Notes: generated from the letters alone by a model not told the origin. Shown: positions 1 to 12,021, counted from the stretch's first letter. The stretch is 64,000 nucleotides of DNA from Riptortus pedestris (GCA_019009955.1 CM032228.1:71230001-71294000), one strand, 5' to 3'. Program-made: numbers and translations.

Positions 1-109
1 TTTTCAAGAGTAAAACTTTTAACGTTCTGCCAAATTTGTTAAATCTATTAAAAGAATATTATTTATTTTTTTAAATAAAATAAAAGAATTTCATGTCTGA
101 AGGATGTTT

Positions 110-217
110 TTATTATTATAATTTATTAACGTCCACTTTTTCCAACTAAGGCTAATTGGGACGGGTTATCTACAGGTTACCACCCTTTTCTAGCCTGGGT
201 GGGATTTAGGATGTTAT
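110..217 (-). repeat. tRNA-derived SINE, 3' fragment
   Basis: This is the reverse complement of the 3' half of the SINE that is complete at 7,997-8,222. It shares the segment reading CTAGAAAAGGGTGGTAACC on the minus strand, the following GATAACCCGTCCCAATTAGC-type block and the TAATAAT tail. The tRNA-like head is absent, so the copy is 5' truncated. Confidence 0.8.
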
Positions 218-1199
218 CGATGTTTTTAAACACAAGATGAATACTATCAAAAATGTTCAATGATTAAATAAAACTGCAAAATATTTGTCATAGAAATCGG
301 TCAAGAAATAATTTATGACCAGGTGTCTCTTTAAGGTAGGCGTAAGTTTCTCATCATTTATAAAGCAGGTCACACTTTAATAAATATATGTAAGACATAT
401 CAAAGCCTGAAAATAAATTTTAAAATGTATGTTATATATTGAGAGTCGTATTAAGGTAGTTAACGAAATTAAATGGATAGGTTTTATAAACTGTACTCCT
501 GGAATTTGAGCTAATTTAATAACGAATGCATTATATAAGTGCTAAATGTTATTTAATAATGTGTTAAGAAATTAATTGGCATAATGTTGCGCCAATCAAA
601 AATATTTCACGTTATCCTATTATGTTATGTTAACATTTAATGGAAATAAATACATTATACTTCATTTATCAAAACTTGCCAGAACTGAGTGAACTCAAAC
701 CAGATCTAGTTATTTATTATATATAGAATCCATTAACTCTGAATCTATGAGCCTCTAGTCTAAATAAAATTTGAGAGCAAGAAAAAGGAGATCTGGAAAC
801 CGGAAAAAGGGGGCATTAATTTAAGGAATATTTCCTCTATTGTTTATGGGCTGTCGTGTTCCGGGATATAAAAATACCAGAGCCGTCTAACAGAGAAAAT
901 ATTTTAGATAGGCTGAACCCGAGGAAGGCATTTTATTTATTAATTTAAGGCTAACCTAGGATATAGTGTTCTTGGAATGATTTTATAAAACATTGTAAAA
1001 TTAATTTTAGATGAATAAAATTGGAAATTATAATGTTGGCTTATTTTACTGGATAATCACACCTAAAACAAAAGCAATGTTACAGGTATCTGTGAGTGTA
1101 TTTGTTATTATACATTACTCCTCGTATTTTAGTAAATTTTCTGAAAGGAAATCATCTATTGCGCGATTTTCGAAATATTGTTCAATGGAAATTATATCT
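218..1199. other. AT-rich stretch, no feature recognised
   Basis: Both strands were read. There is no exon-like stretch, no recognisable transposon protein and no clear inverted repeat. Confidence 0.5.
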
Positions 1200-1526
1200 T
1201 TATTCTTCATACTTAATTGCAAGGGTCACAAAAAACTCTCATTTCTTCCCTATATACGTAATTCAAAAATGCCCTACATGTTACCTTTATACGTTATGTC
1301 ACCTTATTAGGACCAATTCCTTTTAGTTTCAATGACCTCCCCAGAGGAGAAGGTTCGTTTCGAGGAGTATAACAGAGAGGACGAGCAGTTTAGAACTAAT
1401 TCTAAACGGAATGGGCCCTGGAGAGGTGGTAAATTGGCCTCGTAATATGTAGAGCATTTATACATAAAGTCTGCGTGGAAGAAGTGTTTTCGTTGGTGAC
1501 CCTTGCCATTAAAGTATGAAGAATAT
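1200..1526. repeat. Foldback (inverted-repeat) element
   Basis: The left end (ATTCTTCATACTTAATTGC, then AAGGGTCAC) matches the reverse complement of the right end near 1,500-1,525 (ATTCTTCATACTTTAATGG, then CAAGGGTCAC). The similarity continues inward for several tens of bases on each side with mismatches. The structure resembles a non-autonomous foldback or MITE about 0.3 kb long. No coding capacity or clear target duplication was found. Confidence 0.5.
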
Positions 1527-2200
1527 TTTAATATTGGGTCCAGAATAAGAAGAATATATTTATTTATATTTATACTATACATTAAATATTTTATACCTTT
1601 TTTTTATAAGGTCAATACATTTTCTTTCTTCACTATATTTTGGAAAAGATGCGGATGTCTATTTCTCATGGAAATTATTATTTATTTAAAAAAAGGGATA
1701 TTTTGTTTGTTTGTTTGTTTGTTTTTTAAATTATGTTTACTACTACCAAGTAAATTGAGTACTTTTATCACAAATGTTTTCAGATTTCAACGCTGTTATC
1801 CACTTTGAGCCTTCTATATAAATACCACTTTAAGGCTGGTCTGATTCTAAGAACAATGACATCAAAATTATCTGTCTGTCTGTACGCCCGTTTGTTACTC
1901 AATCACTCACAAACGACCGAAAAGATTTCTATGGACGTTGATATTTGAGAGTCAAATACTCCAGGGTGCAACTCAGGCTATATGATAATACGTCTTTTCA
2001 TGTAGGAGTAGAGGTTTACTTCGATATCAAAACACATTTTGGTCAATATCTTCATTAACATCGAGAGAATGTAGAGCACATATTGTGTTGAGAATAGCAC
2101 GGCTCAGAAACTCTATTCACTATTTTGACTATTTATTTGGGTTTTCATACAAAAATAAATACATAATATACACAATAAATATTTTGAGGCGCAAAAACTC
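1527..2200. other. Unresolved stretch with (TTTG)n tract
   Basis: It contains a short TTTG tandem repeat near 1,696-1,715 and a (TCTG)n-like segment near 1,870. The right part may be the 3' untranslated end of the minus-strand retrotransposon that follows, but no poly(A) tail or target duplication was identified. Confidence 0.35.
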
Positions 2201-2209
2201 CGTACATGA

Positions 2210-4265
2210 ACTGGGGCCCGTAACCCTAATATTGAACCACGAAGAACCAGGATGCTCATCCACTGCATTTTCGCACTTCTCCGCTACGCTATTCCGTCGG
2301 CACTCCTCTTACAGCAGACACTATTTTAAGGCAGGGTCACTGGAAGTACTCGGACCATGCCTGGCGCAACCTCAGCGAGCTCGGCTACGACCCACTTCAG
2401 CACCTGCCAATCGTACTTCTCCTTTTTCCTCTGAAAAATGTCCGATAAAGGTCCTACTGCGGTAACGAAATTGACATCTATAATTGCCACACTTGTTCTC
2501 CACTTTACAACTAAGTCTGGCCGAAAGGTTCCAACAGGGGTTCAAATAAGTTCTCGTACCAGGTACTCCATCCCTGCCTTACAAAGCGAACACTTCATTA
2601 TGCCGACAGATTCTAAGTATCTTGGTAGCAATACAGTTGCCTAAACTATGAACGTTTCCACAACTCCATAGCCATATTTGCATATGACCATTCTAATCCT
2701 TTCTGGTTTACCACGAGAAGTTCTCATCCGCGTAGAAATAGCCCCTCCTACAATCTTAGTAAAGGTCACAAAATGCCTTCCGGTCAAATCCTCTGCTCTT
2801 GAATATGTCAAAGCTGTAGATGCCGGTACCTTACCACATTCACTCATGTCCCTGGAGTCTACACTCGCATAAAATCCATTCATGTAAAGCTCACGCACAC
2901 TTACAATATTATACGGAGGCACCAACCCTCCCCTCAAATGACGCCTCACCTCAAGCAAAGCCCCTCTAATATCCAACTCATACTGTAATTTCTCCAACTT
3001 CCTAGAACGGAAGGAACGGTGTGAGCCAAGCAAAGAATCTCCCGGCCACCATCACGGCTAGAATCATGAATAAATGCATTACAATATGTATGAGCGAGAT
3101 AAACCCGCTTACGTACTGAAGCCCTTATACTTAAATCCATTCGGCGGAACTCCACCGGGATGGGTTTCCCAGCATCAACCCTTGAGGCCACAGGGGCAAA
3201 ACGTAAGTCCTTAGAGCCTTTACTTCTGCTCCTATTTCAATGGGGCCGTGTCAATATTGGATAAAACAGTCCTCCAGTTAGGCACTATTGCCCCCGCACC
3301 ATGAGGGGAGAAAGAAACGCCAAGGTAGACCCAAACTACATCAACGCTTAGGGCCCGTACAGGATGCTCCGAGATCCTCAGCCAAGACACCGGACACACC
3401 TTGACGACCCTCAGGAGCCCCAAGGATCTAAGCTCTAGCCCAACACATTTCTCTGTATTTAGCTCCAAACCACAATCCCAAAGCGCCACTTCCAACTGAT
3501 TCAAGGCAAGGTTGAGACCTTGTTCTAAGGATGCTGCAAGGATCAAGTCATCTGAATAAGCTACCACTGAAGCGACTGCCTGAGTCAAATGCCTTTTTGA
3601 CATCTAGAACTTCGAGAAAAAAGTCCCTTCTCTTTCCCCCTGCATACCGGTGCACCGAGTCAAGCAAAAATACATTGTTGTCAGCACCAGGAACACCCAT
3701 TGCAATCCCTTTTTGCACCGGGACATGCCGGACGATGGACATCAGTCTAAATGCCAAGATTTTATGAAAATGTTGAACTATAACAGATGCCACTTCAATC
3801 GGGAGGTAGTCACCTGGACCAGTCAGGCTGTCTGATTTAGGGATCATCGTGATCGCGTACGAAGATGCTCTCGCAGCACACCAGGGATCCCCCTCCACTT
3901 ATCAATGATGAAATCGTCCAACCCAGGTGCTATATCGCTCCCGGGTAAATGCTTAGCAATCTCCTCCGGAGTGATATGCAGCCAAATTCCAGTTGCATCA
4001 TCAATCCTAGGGCCATGCACCTAAGGCCCGGTAGGCCCCCAATTCATCAACGTCTTACATGCTTCCCGGCCTACTCTCACCTAGGATCTCAGCTACGACC
4101 GGTTTCTTCTCCTTCCTCCAAAGTTTTTGGATCCTTGCGAAATCCTCGCAAATCGAGGTGGGCAACTTTCGCATGTTTACCTCTTCCTGCCTTAGTTGTG
4201 AACACTTAGTTGCGACCACCTGTCGCAGTATTCGTCATTATATGATTCCCATCATCATTAGCCAT
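2210..4265 (-). pseudogene. RLE-type non-LTR retrotransposon ORF2 (reverse transcriptase + restriction-like endonuclease), decayed
   Basis: Several frames on the minus strand join into one protein of R2-like type. An ATG lies at 4,265-4,263. A segment near 3,950-4,020 reads like the N-terminal RT region (ITPEEIAKHLPGSDIAPGLD). RT blocks follow: LDVKKAFD near 3,590-3,610 and the catalytic YSDD at about 3,550. The C-terminal part (about 3,240-2,210) has the arginine-rich STRMRTSRGK block, then a CCHC knuckle, then the RLE core RPDLVVK...IDV near 2,450-2,520. This order (RT, CCHC, PD-(D/E)XK nuclease) is that of R2-type elements, not APE-type LINEs. The second Cys of the knuckle reads Tyr. Frameshifts near 4,205 and 3,600 and stops near 4,040, 2,640 and 2,560 show it is dead. 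There is no room for an N-terminal APE domain, and none is seen. Confidence 0.8.
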
Positions 4266-4273
4266 AGTCAGTA

Positions 4274-5503
4274 CTATTTAATATCGCATAATATGTCCTC
4301 AAATATCTTTCGTCCTAGGTATGTAGATATATGTCTTCTAACTTCATTAAGGAGTGCTTTGCCAAAGCACTTGCAGGTGTTTGGTTGGTTGGTGTTGCTG
4401 GAGTTTTGACAAACTCCTAGTTCACTCTCTAGCGGACATTCTCCACGAGCACGCCCCTCATCGCTACAGTGGTAACATACTTCCTTTTGGTGGCAGTGGG
4501 CTTCAACATGCCCATAGAGGTGGAATCTATAGTACCTTGAAATATTCACACAATCCTCCAGGCGACATCTCTTCCAGTCTAAGTTAACACCACCTTTCGC
4601 GAATAGAGCCTTCCACTGGTCAGTTTTTTTTTTTATGCAGTAAACCCACGGTTTTCCCATCTTATACAGAGGAGTAAATAATTTTTTTTCTCGACCAAAC
4701 ACATCCCAAGAATTTCATTCTCCAGGCAAAATGAGCTACTATATCATTCTTTCTAACTCCTGGGAATTCCAAAAATTATCAGCCTATGCCTTCTTATTGA
4801 CTAGCTCATCAGCTTTTAACCCAAGATTTTTCGAAACAGGATCATCACGAATATTATTGGGTACCTCAGTGTTAAAAGTAGCTATGACCACCTTATTATT
4901 CTTTCTTTTCCCTAGGCCTATTACTTCCCAACCCCAGTCACAGGGAGTTACCCCCTCCTTAAGCACATCACAAACTTCCTCAGCAAAGATATTTTTGAGC
5001 TAACATCAGGAGCCACCACAACCCTGCTCACTCTATCTGCCAAAACAGATGCATATAAGTGCTTCTTAGAAACTCACATAGGCTTGGCTACACTACCAAG
5101 ATGGCCACAGAGGTCGGAGACCCTACTCACCATCACTGTGACCGCATCCTCCAGCTCTCCAAGCCTTTTCTCAATCACGGTGCTCTTGGGAGACAGCCTG
5201 TTTCTCAGTGCTTCGTTATCTGCTCTTAATCTAACAACCTCAAGACTCGTCATGGTAGCATAGCCATATATTCCACCTAAATAGTCATACAGGGTCAACT
5301 ATGTTTAAACTGGGGTACTCTTACCCCCACTGAATCAATTCCTTCATCTGATGAAACAGACTGCCAAGAATGGTAACTACCTCGATTAAATCCAGGACAA
5401 AATCTCCCAAATCCTGCAAAGACTTTGTCCTTTAAACGTTCCTCCAGCTTCCCGTTAAGTTGACAGAAAGGCAGTAGGAGAAGTCTCGTCATCTAGTTTT
5501 ACC
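4274..5503 (-). pseudogene. Gag-like ORF1 of the same non-LTR element (coiled coil + zinc knuckles), decayed
   Basis: On the minus strand an ATG near 5,503 is followed, over frameshifts and stops, by a heptad-rich segment (RLRADNEALRNRLSPK, about 5,240) that suggests a coiled coil. Next comes a basic domain (DWGWEVIGLGKRKNNKVV, about 4,930). At about 4,500-4,400 are Cys/His knuckles of the type in Jockey/R1 ORF1 proteins (CX4CX4HX4C-like, first Cys pair partly lost, then VCYHC). The stop codon (4,276-4,274) lies 8 bp before the ATG of the RLE-type ORF2. In known families such ORF1 proteins package the RNA. Here the product is inferred from motifs only. It could instead be the remnant of a separate element that happens to abut ORF2. 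Confidence 0.65.
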
Positions 5504-5509
5504 ATATCC

Positions 5510-6368
5510 ACTCACTAACAAAAAAATAAATAAAACAGAAAATATAGGGGAATATAAAAAAACAGAGGGTATAGCAAGAAACATACTAATATCATATATT
5601 CCACCATACATACAAAACTTAAGGGAATAAAAATTTTCTTTTTAACTCTAATAAACACGCCCAAAAGCAGTAGGGATTAAGCCACTCACACAGACAAGCT
5701 GAGAGAAGAAATAGGATTAGGCACCTACCTTTTGAATTTCCAGTCGTTACTCCAGCTCAATGGTGACCAGATTTCACAATTGAAACCTGTATTGCCAAAA
5801 TCAATCGCACTCCAAATTTAAAATAAAATAAAAAAACACTGGGCCATAGAAGCCCTACACAAATTACAATCTTGTGCCTTTCTATGTCACTCTAAGAAAA
5901 TACAAGTAACTAGTGGCTGTTATAAAACTACACTCCTCCAAAAACTAGCATATAGCAACTTGAAAACCAAAATTACAACACAAAAATTGAAGAGTGGCGA
6001 GGAGACAATATTCACTCTATAGCAGCAAGCATGATTATGTGCTAACATAATCAAGCTACAAGCTCAATAACCCCTTCGCACCTACCTTTACCTTTCTCTT
6101 TATCTTCATTTACAATGTAGCTTTAGACAAGTGAGATTGGTTCTTCATGCTCATCTATTCATTCCTTTTTTTTTTCTTGTTTTGTTTTACAGAAATTCTT
6201 TATTTCTCAGACCATAACTTTTTTTTTCCATTTAATTGTTCATTAAACCAGAAAGAATCATTTAACAGTGGCAATAGTGTTCTATCATAGGTTAATATAT
6301 CATTTATTAATTAGTATAGTACTAAAGATGGAAATCAAAAAGGTCCGAAACTGTGAGAACCAAAATAA
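5510..6368. other. No gene recognised
   Basis: AT-rich sequence between the retrotransposon and the first mariner. The left part may be the 5' untranslated region of the minus-strand element. Nothing else can be supported. Confidence 0.4.
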
Positions 6369-7680
6369 GGGGTGTGGCTATTAAATAACGAGACTGACGC
6401 TGCTACAGAAGAAGTGCGCATGCGTCAAACGCCAGCAACTAACAGCTGTTATCGTGAAGCTTCCTCTTTCGAATATAGTGCCTCTCGCTTCTGTAAACAA
6501 ATCAGTACAGGTAGCCTTCGTTCGCATTAGAGTTGTTTTTTTGTTTCGCCGGAAAAATGTTAAGTGTAACAGTAGAGCAACGAATTGTTGTGAAATTTCA
6601 TGTGAAACTTGGAAAAACCGCTACTGAAACTTATAATTTATTGAAAGAAGTGTATGCCAATGAATGTTTATCGCGTGCACGTGTCTTTGAGTGGTTTAAG
6701 CGTTTTCAAGATGGCCGAGAAGACGTTCAAGATGATTCACGCCCGGGTCGCCCTTCCACGTCGAAAACGGATGACAATATCGAAAAAATCGGTAATCTGA
6801 TTCGATCTGACCGTCGGTTAAGTATTCGTGCGATTGCTGAAACTGTACGAATTGATAAAGAATCCGTTCGGCAAATATTACATAACAATTTTAACATGCA
6901 AAAAGTGTGTGCCAAAATGGTGCCTAAAATTCTCACATTTGAACAACTGGAAGCTCGCAAAAATGTTTGTACTGACACTTTGAATGCCATTGAAAATGAT
7001 CCAAACTTACTGGAAAGGATAATAACATGTGACGAATCATGGTTTTTTATGTATGATCCTGAAACAAAGCGCCAATCCATGCACTGGAAGAGCCCATCTT
7101 CATCAAGAGCCAAAAAAGCTCGAATGAGCAAATCAAAATTCAAAGCAATATTGATTGTTTTTTTCGATATTCATGGGATTGTGAACCTTCAGTGGGTTCC
7201 TGAAGGTCAAACGATTAACCAACATTACTACCTTCACGTTCTTACTGAACTCCGCGAAAGAATAAGGAAAAAACGACCTGAATTGTGGAAGGACAAGTCA
7301 TGGGTTCTCCACCAAGACAATGCGCCGGCTCATTCCGCATTGTCTGTTAAGAGGTTTCTAGCCAAATTCAGCGTCCCAGTGTTAGACCATCCGCCTTAGG
7401 ATCTTGCGGCGTGCGACTTCTATCTGTTTCCTAAGGTGAAATCTGCATTAAAAGGAACAAGATTTGAGTATGTTGAAGCTGTGAAAGAGAAAGCGGCACG
7501 CGTCCTGAAGGAGCTGACAGAAAAAGACTTCCAGCACTGGTTTCGAACAATGGAAGGTTTGCATGGAGCGTTGTAGGGATAAAGGAGGGGTGTATATTGA
7601 AGGTGATAATAAGTAAAAATGTATGAAATAAAAATAAAATGTTTTACAGCGTCAGTCTCGTTATTTAATAGCCACACCCC
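6369..7680 (+). mobile_element. Mariner/Tc1 transposon, copy 1
   Basis: The element is bounded by perfect 34-bp terminal inverted repeats: 6,369-6,402 begins GGGGTGTGGCTATTAAATAA and 7,647-7,680 is its exact complement. The interior is almost entirely a mariner transposase. No clean TA duplication directly abuts the ends: TA occurs at 6,366-6,367 on the left and only several bases out on the right. Perfect ends suggest a fairly young insertion, but the transposase is broken. Confidence 0.9.
6557..7616 (+). pseudogene. Mariner transposase (DD34D), inactivated
   Basis: Cut-and-paste transposase of the mariner family. The natural start is the ATG at 6,557 (MLSVTVEQRIVVKF). An N-terminal helix-turn-helix region with RSRARVFEWFKRF-type residues comes first, and the linker GRPSTSKTDDNI follows. 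The catalytic Asp residues are visible in TCDESW and HQDNAPAH, and after the stop in ACDFY. A 6-bp deletion in the conserved PPYSPDL region creates the in-frame TAG at 7,397-7,399. A further one-base insertion near 7,537 shifts the C-terminus, whose original stop is probably 7,614-7,616. Apart from these two lesions the frame is clean over about 350 codons. The closest recognisable relatives are the SETMAR/GVQW3-type mariner proteins of animals. Confidence 0.9.
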
Positions 7681-7996
7681 ACCCCGTATACACAACATTC
7701 CTAAAAATTATTTGTATGCATCTCTGAGTAAAAATTTTAAAAGATTTCATTTTCATCATCGACTAGATAGAATTGATATAGTATATATTTGAAGAAAGTG
7801 CTAAAAAATTGCGATTAAGGGAAATGTTCTGAACATTGGACATTAAAAATAATATATTTCTTGTGAGTATTTTTCTAAATGGAAGAAGCAATGATGAAGT
7901 GGTACAAAACACTATACTATAATATTCCAGACAGGAATCATATACTGTATTTTAGTTAGCTGTGCAGTTACTAAGATTTGAGATTATACTGTTGTC

Positions 7997-8222
7997 GGGC
8001 TCAGGTTAGCCATGCAAGTTAAAGCTTTGACCTTTATCTCACATGGTAAACTTAGAGTGGCGAGTTCGATTCTCGCATGGGCAAAGGAAATTATTTAGTA
8101 ACAAAATTCATTAAATAACATCCTAAAATCCCAACCTGGCTAGAAAAGGGTGGTAACCTGTAGATAACCCGTCCCAATTCGCCTGAGTTGCAAAAAGTGG
8201 ATGTTAACAAATAATAATATAA
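7997..8222 (+). repeat. Full-length tRNA-derived SINE
   Basis: The 226-bp unit begins GGGCTCAGGTTAGCC, with a tRNA-like head. The A-box-like segment is TTAGCCATGCAAGTT and the B box is GAGTTCGATTCTC near 8,060-8,072. A unique body (GGCTAGAAAAGGGTGGTAAC) and a short AAATAATAAT tail follow. It is flanked by a perfect 12-bp target duplication, TATACTGTTGTC, at 7,985-7,996 and 8,223-8,234. Other copies lie at 45,768, 46,513, 35,815 (minus) and elsewhere. SINEs are transcribed by RNA polymerase III and moved by a partner LINE; that partner is not identified here. Confidence 0.9.
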
Positions 8223-8223
8223 T

Positions 8224-8402
8224 ATACTGTTGTCATACCTGTCGGTGGAGACCGTCGTCACTGGCTGATGGTTGAGTAAAGTAAAGCAGTACAGCTTTTT
8301 GAAGAGCTTGAAGATGGTGCCATCCCATCGAAAGCGCTTGCCAGCTGTACTCAACCATCAGCCAGTGACGACGGTATCCACCAACAGGTATGGCAACAGT
8401 AT
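8224..8402. repeat. Long perfect-type hairpin (foldback element)
   Basis: Two 55-bp arms, 8,224-8,278 and 8,348-8,402, are inverted copies of each other with about three mismatches. The inner part is also partly self-complementary (CAGTACAGCTTTTT against GCCAGCTGTACT). The outermost bases of the left arm are the same bases that form the 3' target duplication of the neighbouring SINE, so the SINE inserted at the edge of this hairpin. It could be a MITE or foldback element. No protein is encoded. Confidence 0.85.
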
Positions 8403-10067
8403 CATTTATACTGGCGGTTCTAACTCTTTATTTGAATTTGAGATTATACTTCTACTCATTTTCCTGGTACCACTCATTAGCATGAGGCATCCGAGAAGCT
8501 ACTGGAATTAATGTGTACTAATCTCTGGTCTATAGTACCATCATCAAATATCAGAGAACCACTTGACCTTGCCACAAATATGTGCCGTGTGGCAAGCATT
8601 GGCACTTCTTGGATTGTTGAGCCAAAGATTTGCAGTTCATGTGATAAATGTGTCAGGTCACGATGGATACTGGCTGGTAACATATATAACCCGTACCGAT
8701 TAGCTTTAGATGCCTGCAATAGGCATTAATTTTAAGCAAAAAAAGAATATATATAAGAGATTAACCAATACACTTTATGCCTGATAGTTTTCTTATGTTG
8801 GTTTCATTGCAATAAACATTGATCGAAAACCATTTACTGAGATAGATATGCTCCACTTCCTTATCTGTAGAGCAGTCAACAACTTTTTTTATTTATTTTA
8901 CACAGTTTATTACTTCTACTGTTAGAAATAAAATATTTTTATTTTTATAAAATGATAAAACACTAATGTATAACCAAAGCAGCCTCATATTCAAAATAAA
9001 TTTTAAATGTATTTAATGTTCTAAATGAACATATAGGATTTCATTCACACAGTAGTCATTATTTACATGAGGTAATGTTAACTAGCATAACCTTTGGCAA
9101 ATAAAATTTATTCCAAATCAATTAGTAAGAAATAAATAATAACATGAATATAATTAAATTACAATGGATTACTAACATCAATGTACTTAACGAATAACCA
9201 ATTTGAAGAAGTAGATTATATTCTAATGAAATGCAGATATGATAGCTTTTAGATGAAATAATACAGGCAGCTAATAAAACTAATTCATTTATTTAATTAT
9301 TAATACATGTATTAAAACAATGCAAATAATAACATATTAACACAGAAATATAATAAGTTAAGTCTCCCTCAATTTCAAGTATAAAACGATTAAATATAAT
9401 CAGTACATTTTGACAAAATCCAATACTCAGGCAAGGAAAATACATGACATCTGTATTCAATAATATGACTAAAATTAGACTATTTCACTGGTCTTAGTGG
9501 TCCCAGTGGCAGATATATACACAAGTAGTTGAATTCCTATAGTTGGCAGGGAGGGGGGAAAATTTAATATCAGTATAAAACCCATTCTCCTGTGATATTA
9601 TAATTAATTATAGCAAAGGGGGAAAAATAATAACTATTAATAAAAAAAAGGAAGTGAAACAGGTTGCAAGCAGAATCTCTAAAGACTCTGTAGTCACACA
9701 ATAGACAAAACTTAAATTCATATTTTAAATAATATTAAGTGGGTCTATAGCATTTCTGTGAAGTACTGGACAGGTTTGTTTAAATTAATGAGGCAATACA
9801 AAGATATATATATACATAAACATATATATATTCTTCATATATTAATGGCAAGGGTTTAAAATTGTCATTAAAATATAAAGAATATATATATATATATATA
9901 TATATATATCCAGGGTGATTGCCAAACAATATACAAAACAATTCCAGAAGACTGCTTATCTGGCCATATAGAAAACAGTTAAATCCCTGATATAAAAAAG
10001 GGCCTGTCTGCAACAAAATAAACAATCACAAATATGTTAAATTAATATAATTATCGCCCTGAAAAAT
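8403..10067. other. Unresolved stretch downstream of PP4
   Basis: Around 8,404-8,730 there are overlapping open frames on both strands that resemble no family I recognise. The rest is AT-rich and includes a (TA)n tract at 9,882-9,910. The part nearest 10,067 must contain the 3' untranslated region of the minus-strand PP4 gene, but I cannot place its end. Confidence 0.4.
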
Positions 10068-10197
10068 TCAAAGGAAATATTCAGCCTGAGGTTTCTTTGA
10101 AGGAATTCCTCTTGAATCCTGGGGAGCAGCTTCAAAAATAGTGAAGTCACGTTGTAAGTGCTCATTCAACTCTAAGATGGCAGCAACATTTCCACAT
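10068..10197 (-). CDS. PPP4C: PP4 exon 6 (C-terminus)
   Basis: The 130-bp exon begins after CAG at the acceptor and encodes [17 protein letters not shown] through ...PQAEYFL, followed by TGA (10,070-10,068). The terminal Leu is the residue carboxyl-methylated in PP2A-like phosphatases. Confidence 0.96.
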
Positions 10198-11977
10198 CTG
10201 TCAAACATGATTTAAAATTATTGAATAGGGCAAAAACGGATATTATGGAAATCAAAAATGAATATATTAAATGAAAGACATTACCATAGTACTGTAGTTA
10301 CACAATACATTTTTTTGCATTCAAAACTGTTTATTACCAATACACAGGTCTAAGAAAATATGATAACTACAATGAGAGGTTATTATAACGCCCCACCCCA
10401 CAACAAAAATAAAAAAATCTGATGGGCAGCATCATACCCCCTTGTACTCCCATTAAATTAATTTAACAAAATATTTGATTGCACATCATTTAAAATTACT
10501 TCATTTGGAAATTAAGTTATATACCTCCGTTCCAATGCATTGTTTCAGAAAAATGTCATAGAGCATAATTTATAGATCTTTTCATGATAATTACAATAGG
10601 CCCTAAACAAATTTTTTTTTATGTCTAATACATACAGAGAAATTTGCAACTCATGTGCAAATTATTTTCACCCTCCTCTCAACCCCACCCCTTAGTCAAT
10701 CAAAAGGAGAGTTGCACGACTAGACATTAAATCAATCCTAAATTTCCACATTCCAAGGGTAGCCGTTTTCAAGTTATGTGAGATAAGCCAATGTAGACAT
10801 CATGCCAAAAATATTCAAAATGGATTCAGGGAAGGTAAAACAGATAGTTCCAGTGAAATCTGTAAACACAAAATTTTCAAAATTCCTTTACTACATACAA
10901 GGAAGTAAAAAGAAACAGTAAGATGGGGGGACCAATTTCATTAAAGAAATAGAAAGAGATAAAATTTTCAAATACAAATGAATTTTGTTTTTAGAACCCA
11001 TTTAATATGATTTGCAATAATTTGAAGGAATTTCTGAGTAATTCTGTGAGTAAACCTCCGCAATAATGGCATTTCCAAGATAAAATTTGCTAAAACAAAT
11101 CATATCATGTGTCACATTATTTGAAATTCTTATCTCCTTAGATGTTAAGTCATTGGATATATAAGTTGGATATTTAATTTTTTATATAACCTATAGGCTG
11201 ATTAATGTTCTTGATTTTTCTCTTTGGTGTAAGTTTAAATACAAAGTTTGCTTTCAATGACAATATTTTTGGCTCCTAGAAGATAAAAAGTCCGTCACGC
11301 AGGGGCTCCATAAACTAAGCAGATTTCCCTCGTTAAGTTTAACAATAGATAAATCTACATACCGGTAACAGAACACCACCGTGAATAAAAACAAACGATA
11401 ATAAGATACCTCCCGACAGAAAGCATATGAAATGTAAAAAAATAGTTCTGCCAACTTCTTACCAAAAAGAAAAACAATTACTGTAATATATCTGAATATA
11501 ACGTATGAAAACTATTTACTATATCTAGTACTGTAATTTATAATGAATCAGAATAACGTTTATCTCAATCAATCAAATTTAAGTAGTCCAAAAACTTAAG
11601 AAGGGGGGGGGGGGTCACCAGAACATATTTGCATGTACCTCGTATAGTAAATGTCTCTTGAAAACAATATGTGGTATTTAAGCTTCGAATGATGTAGTTT
11701 ATTACAAAAACGAGTATTGTAGATAAAGGGAATAAATGTATATAACAATATTTATAGTACATTTAATTTACTATAAGATTGATTGTATACATTTTTTCGA
11801 TCCGACGCATAGTAACGGAGACATTTCGAATTTTAAAAACACTCCCCCTCTAAAACCCCCTCCCCCGGTCCGATTTCAACTGTTAACGAACTTGATTTTT
11901 CTTTTTACATAAAACGACTAAATAATGTTTGGTAACGATTATACAATAATTGTGACTGATATAGCGGTAACAGACAA

Positions 11978-12021
<44 letters not shown>

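Noticed and set aside
2085..2465. Plus-strand open frame of 126 codons at the left retrotransposon
   Set aside because: It overlaps the minus-strand RLE domain, which has family motifs; the plus-strand frame has none.
7997..8090. A functional tRNA gene
   Set aside because: The box A/B-like head is followed by SINE body and tail and flanked by target duplications; the stems do not form a complete cloverleaf with an acceptor stem.
8091..8511. Open frames on both strands with NHQPVTTVST
   Set aside because: They read the two arms of the hairpin at 8,224-8,402, which is why the same peptide appears on both strands.
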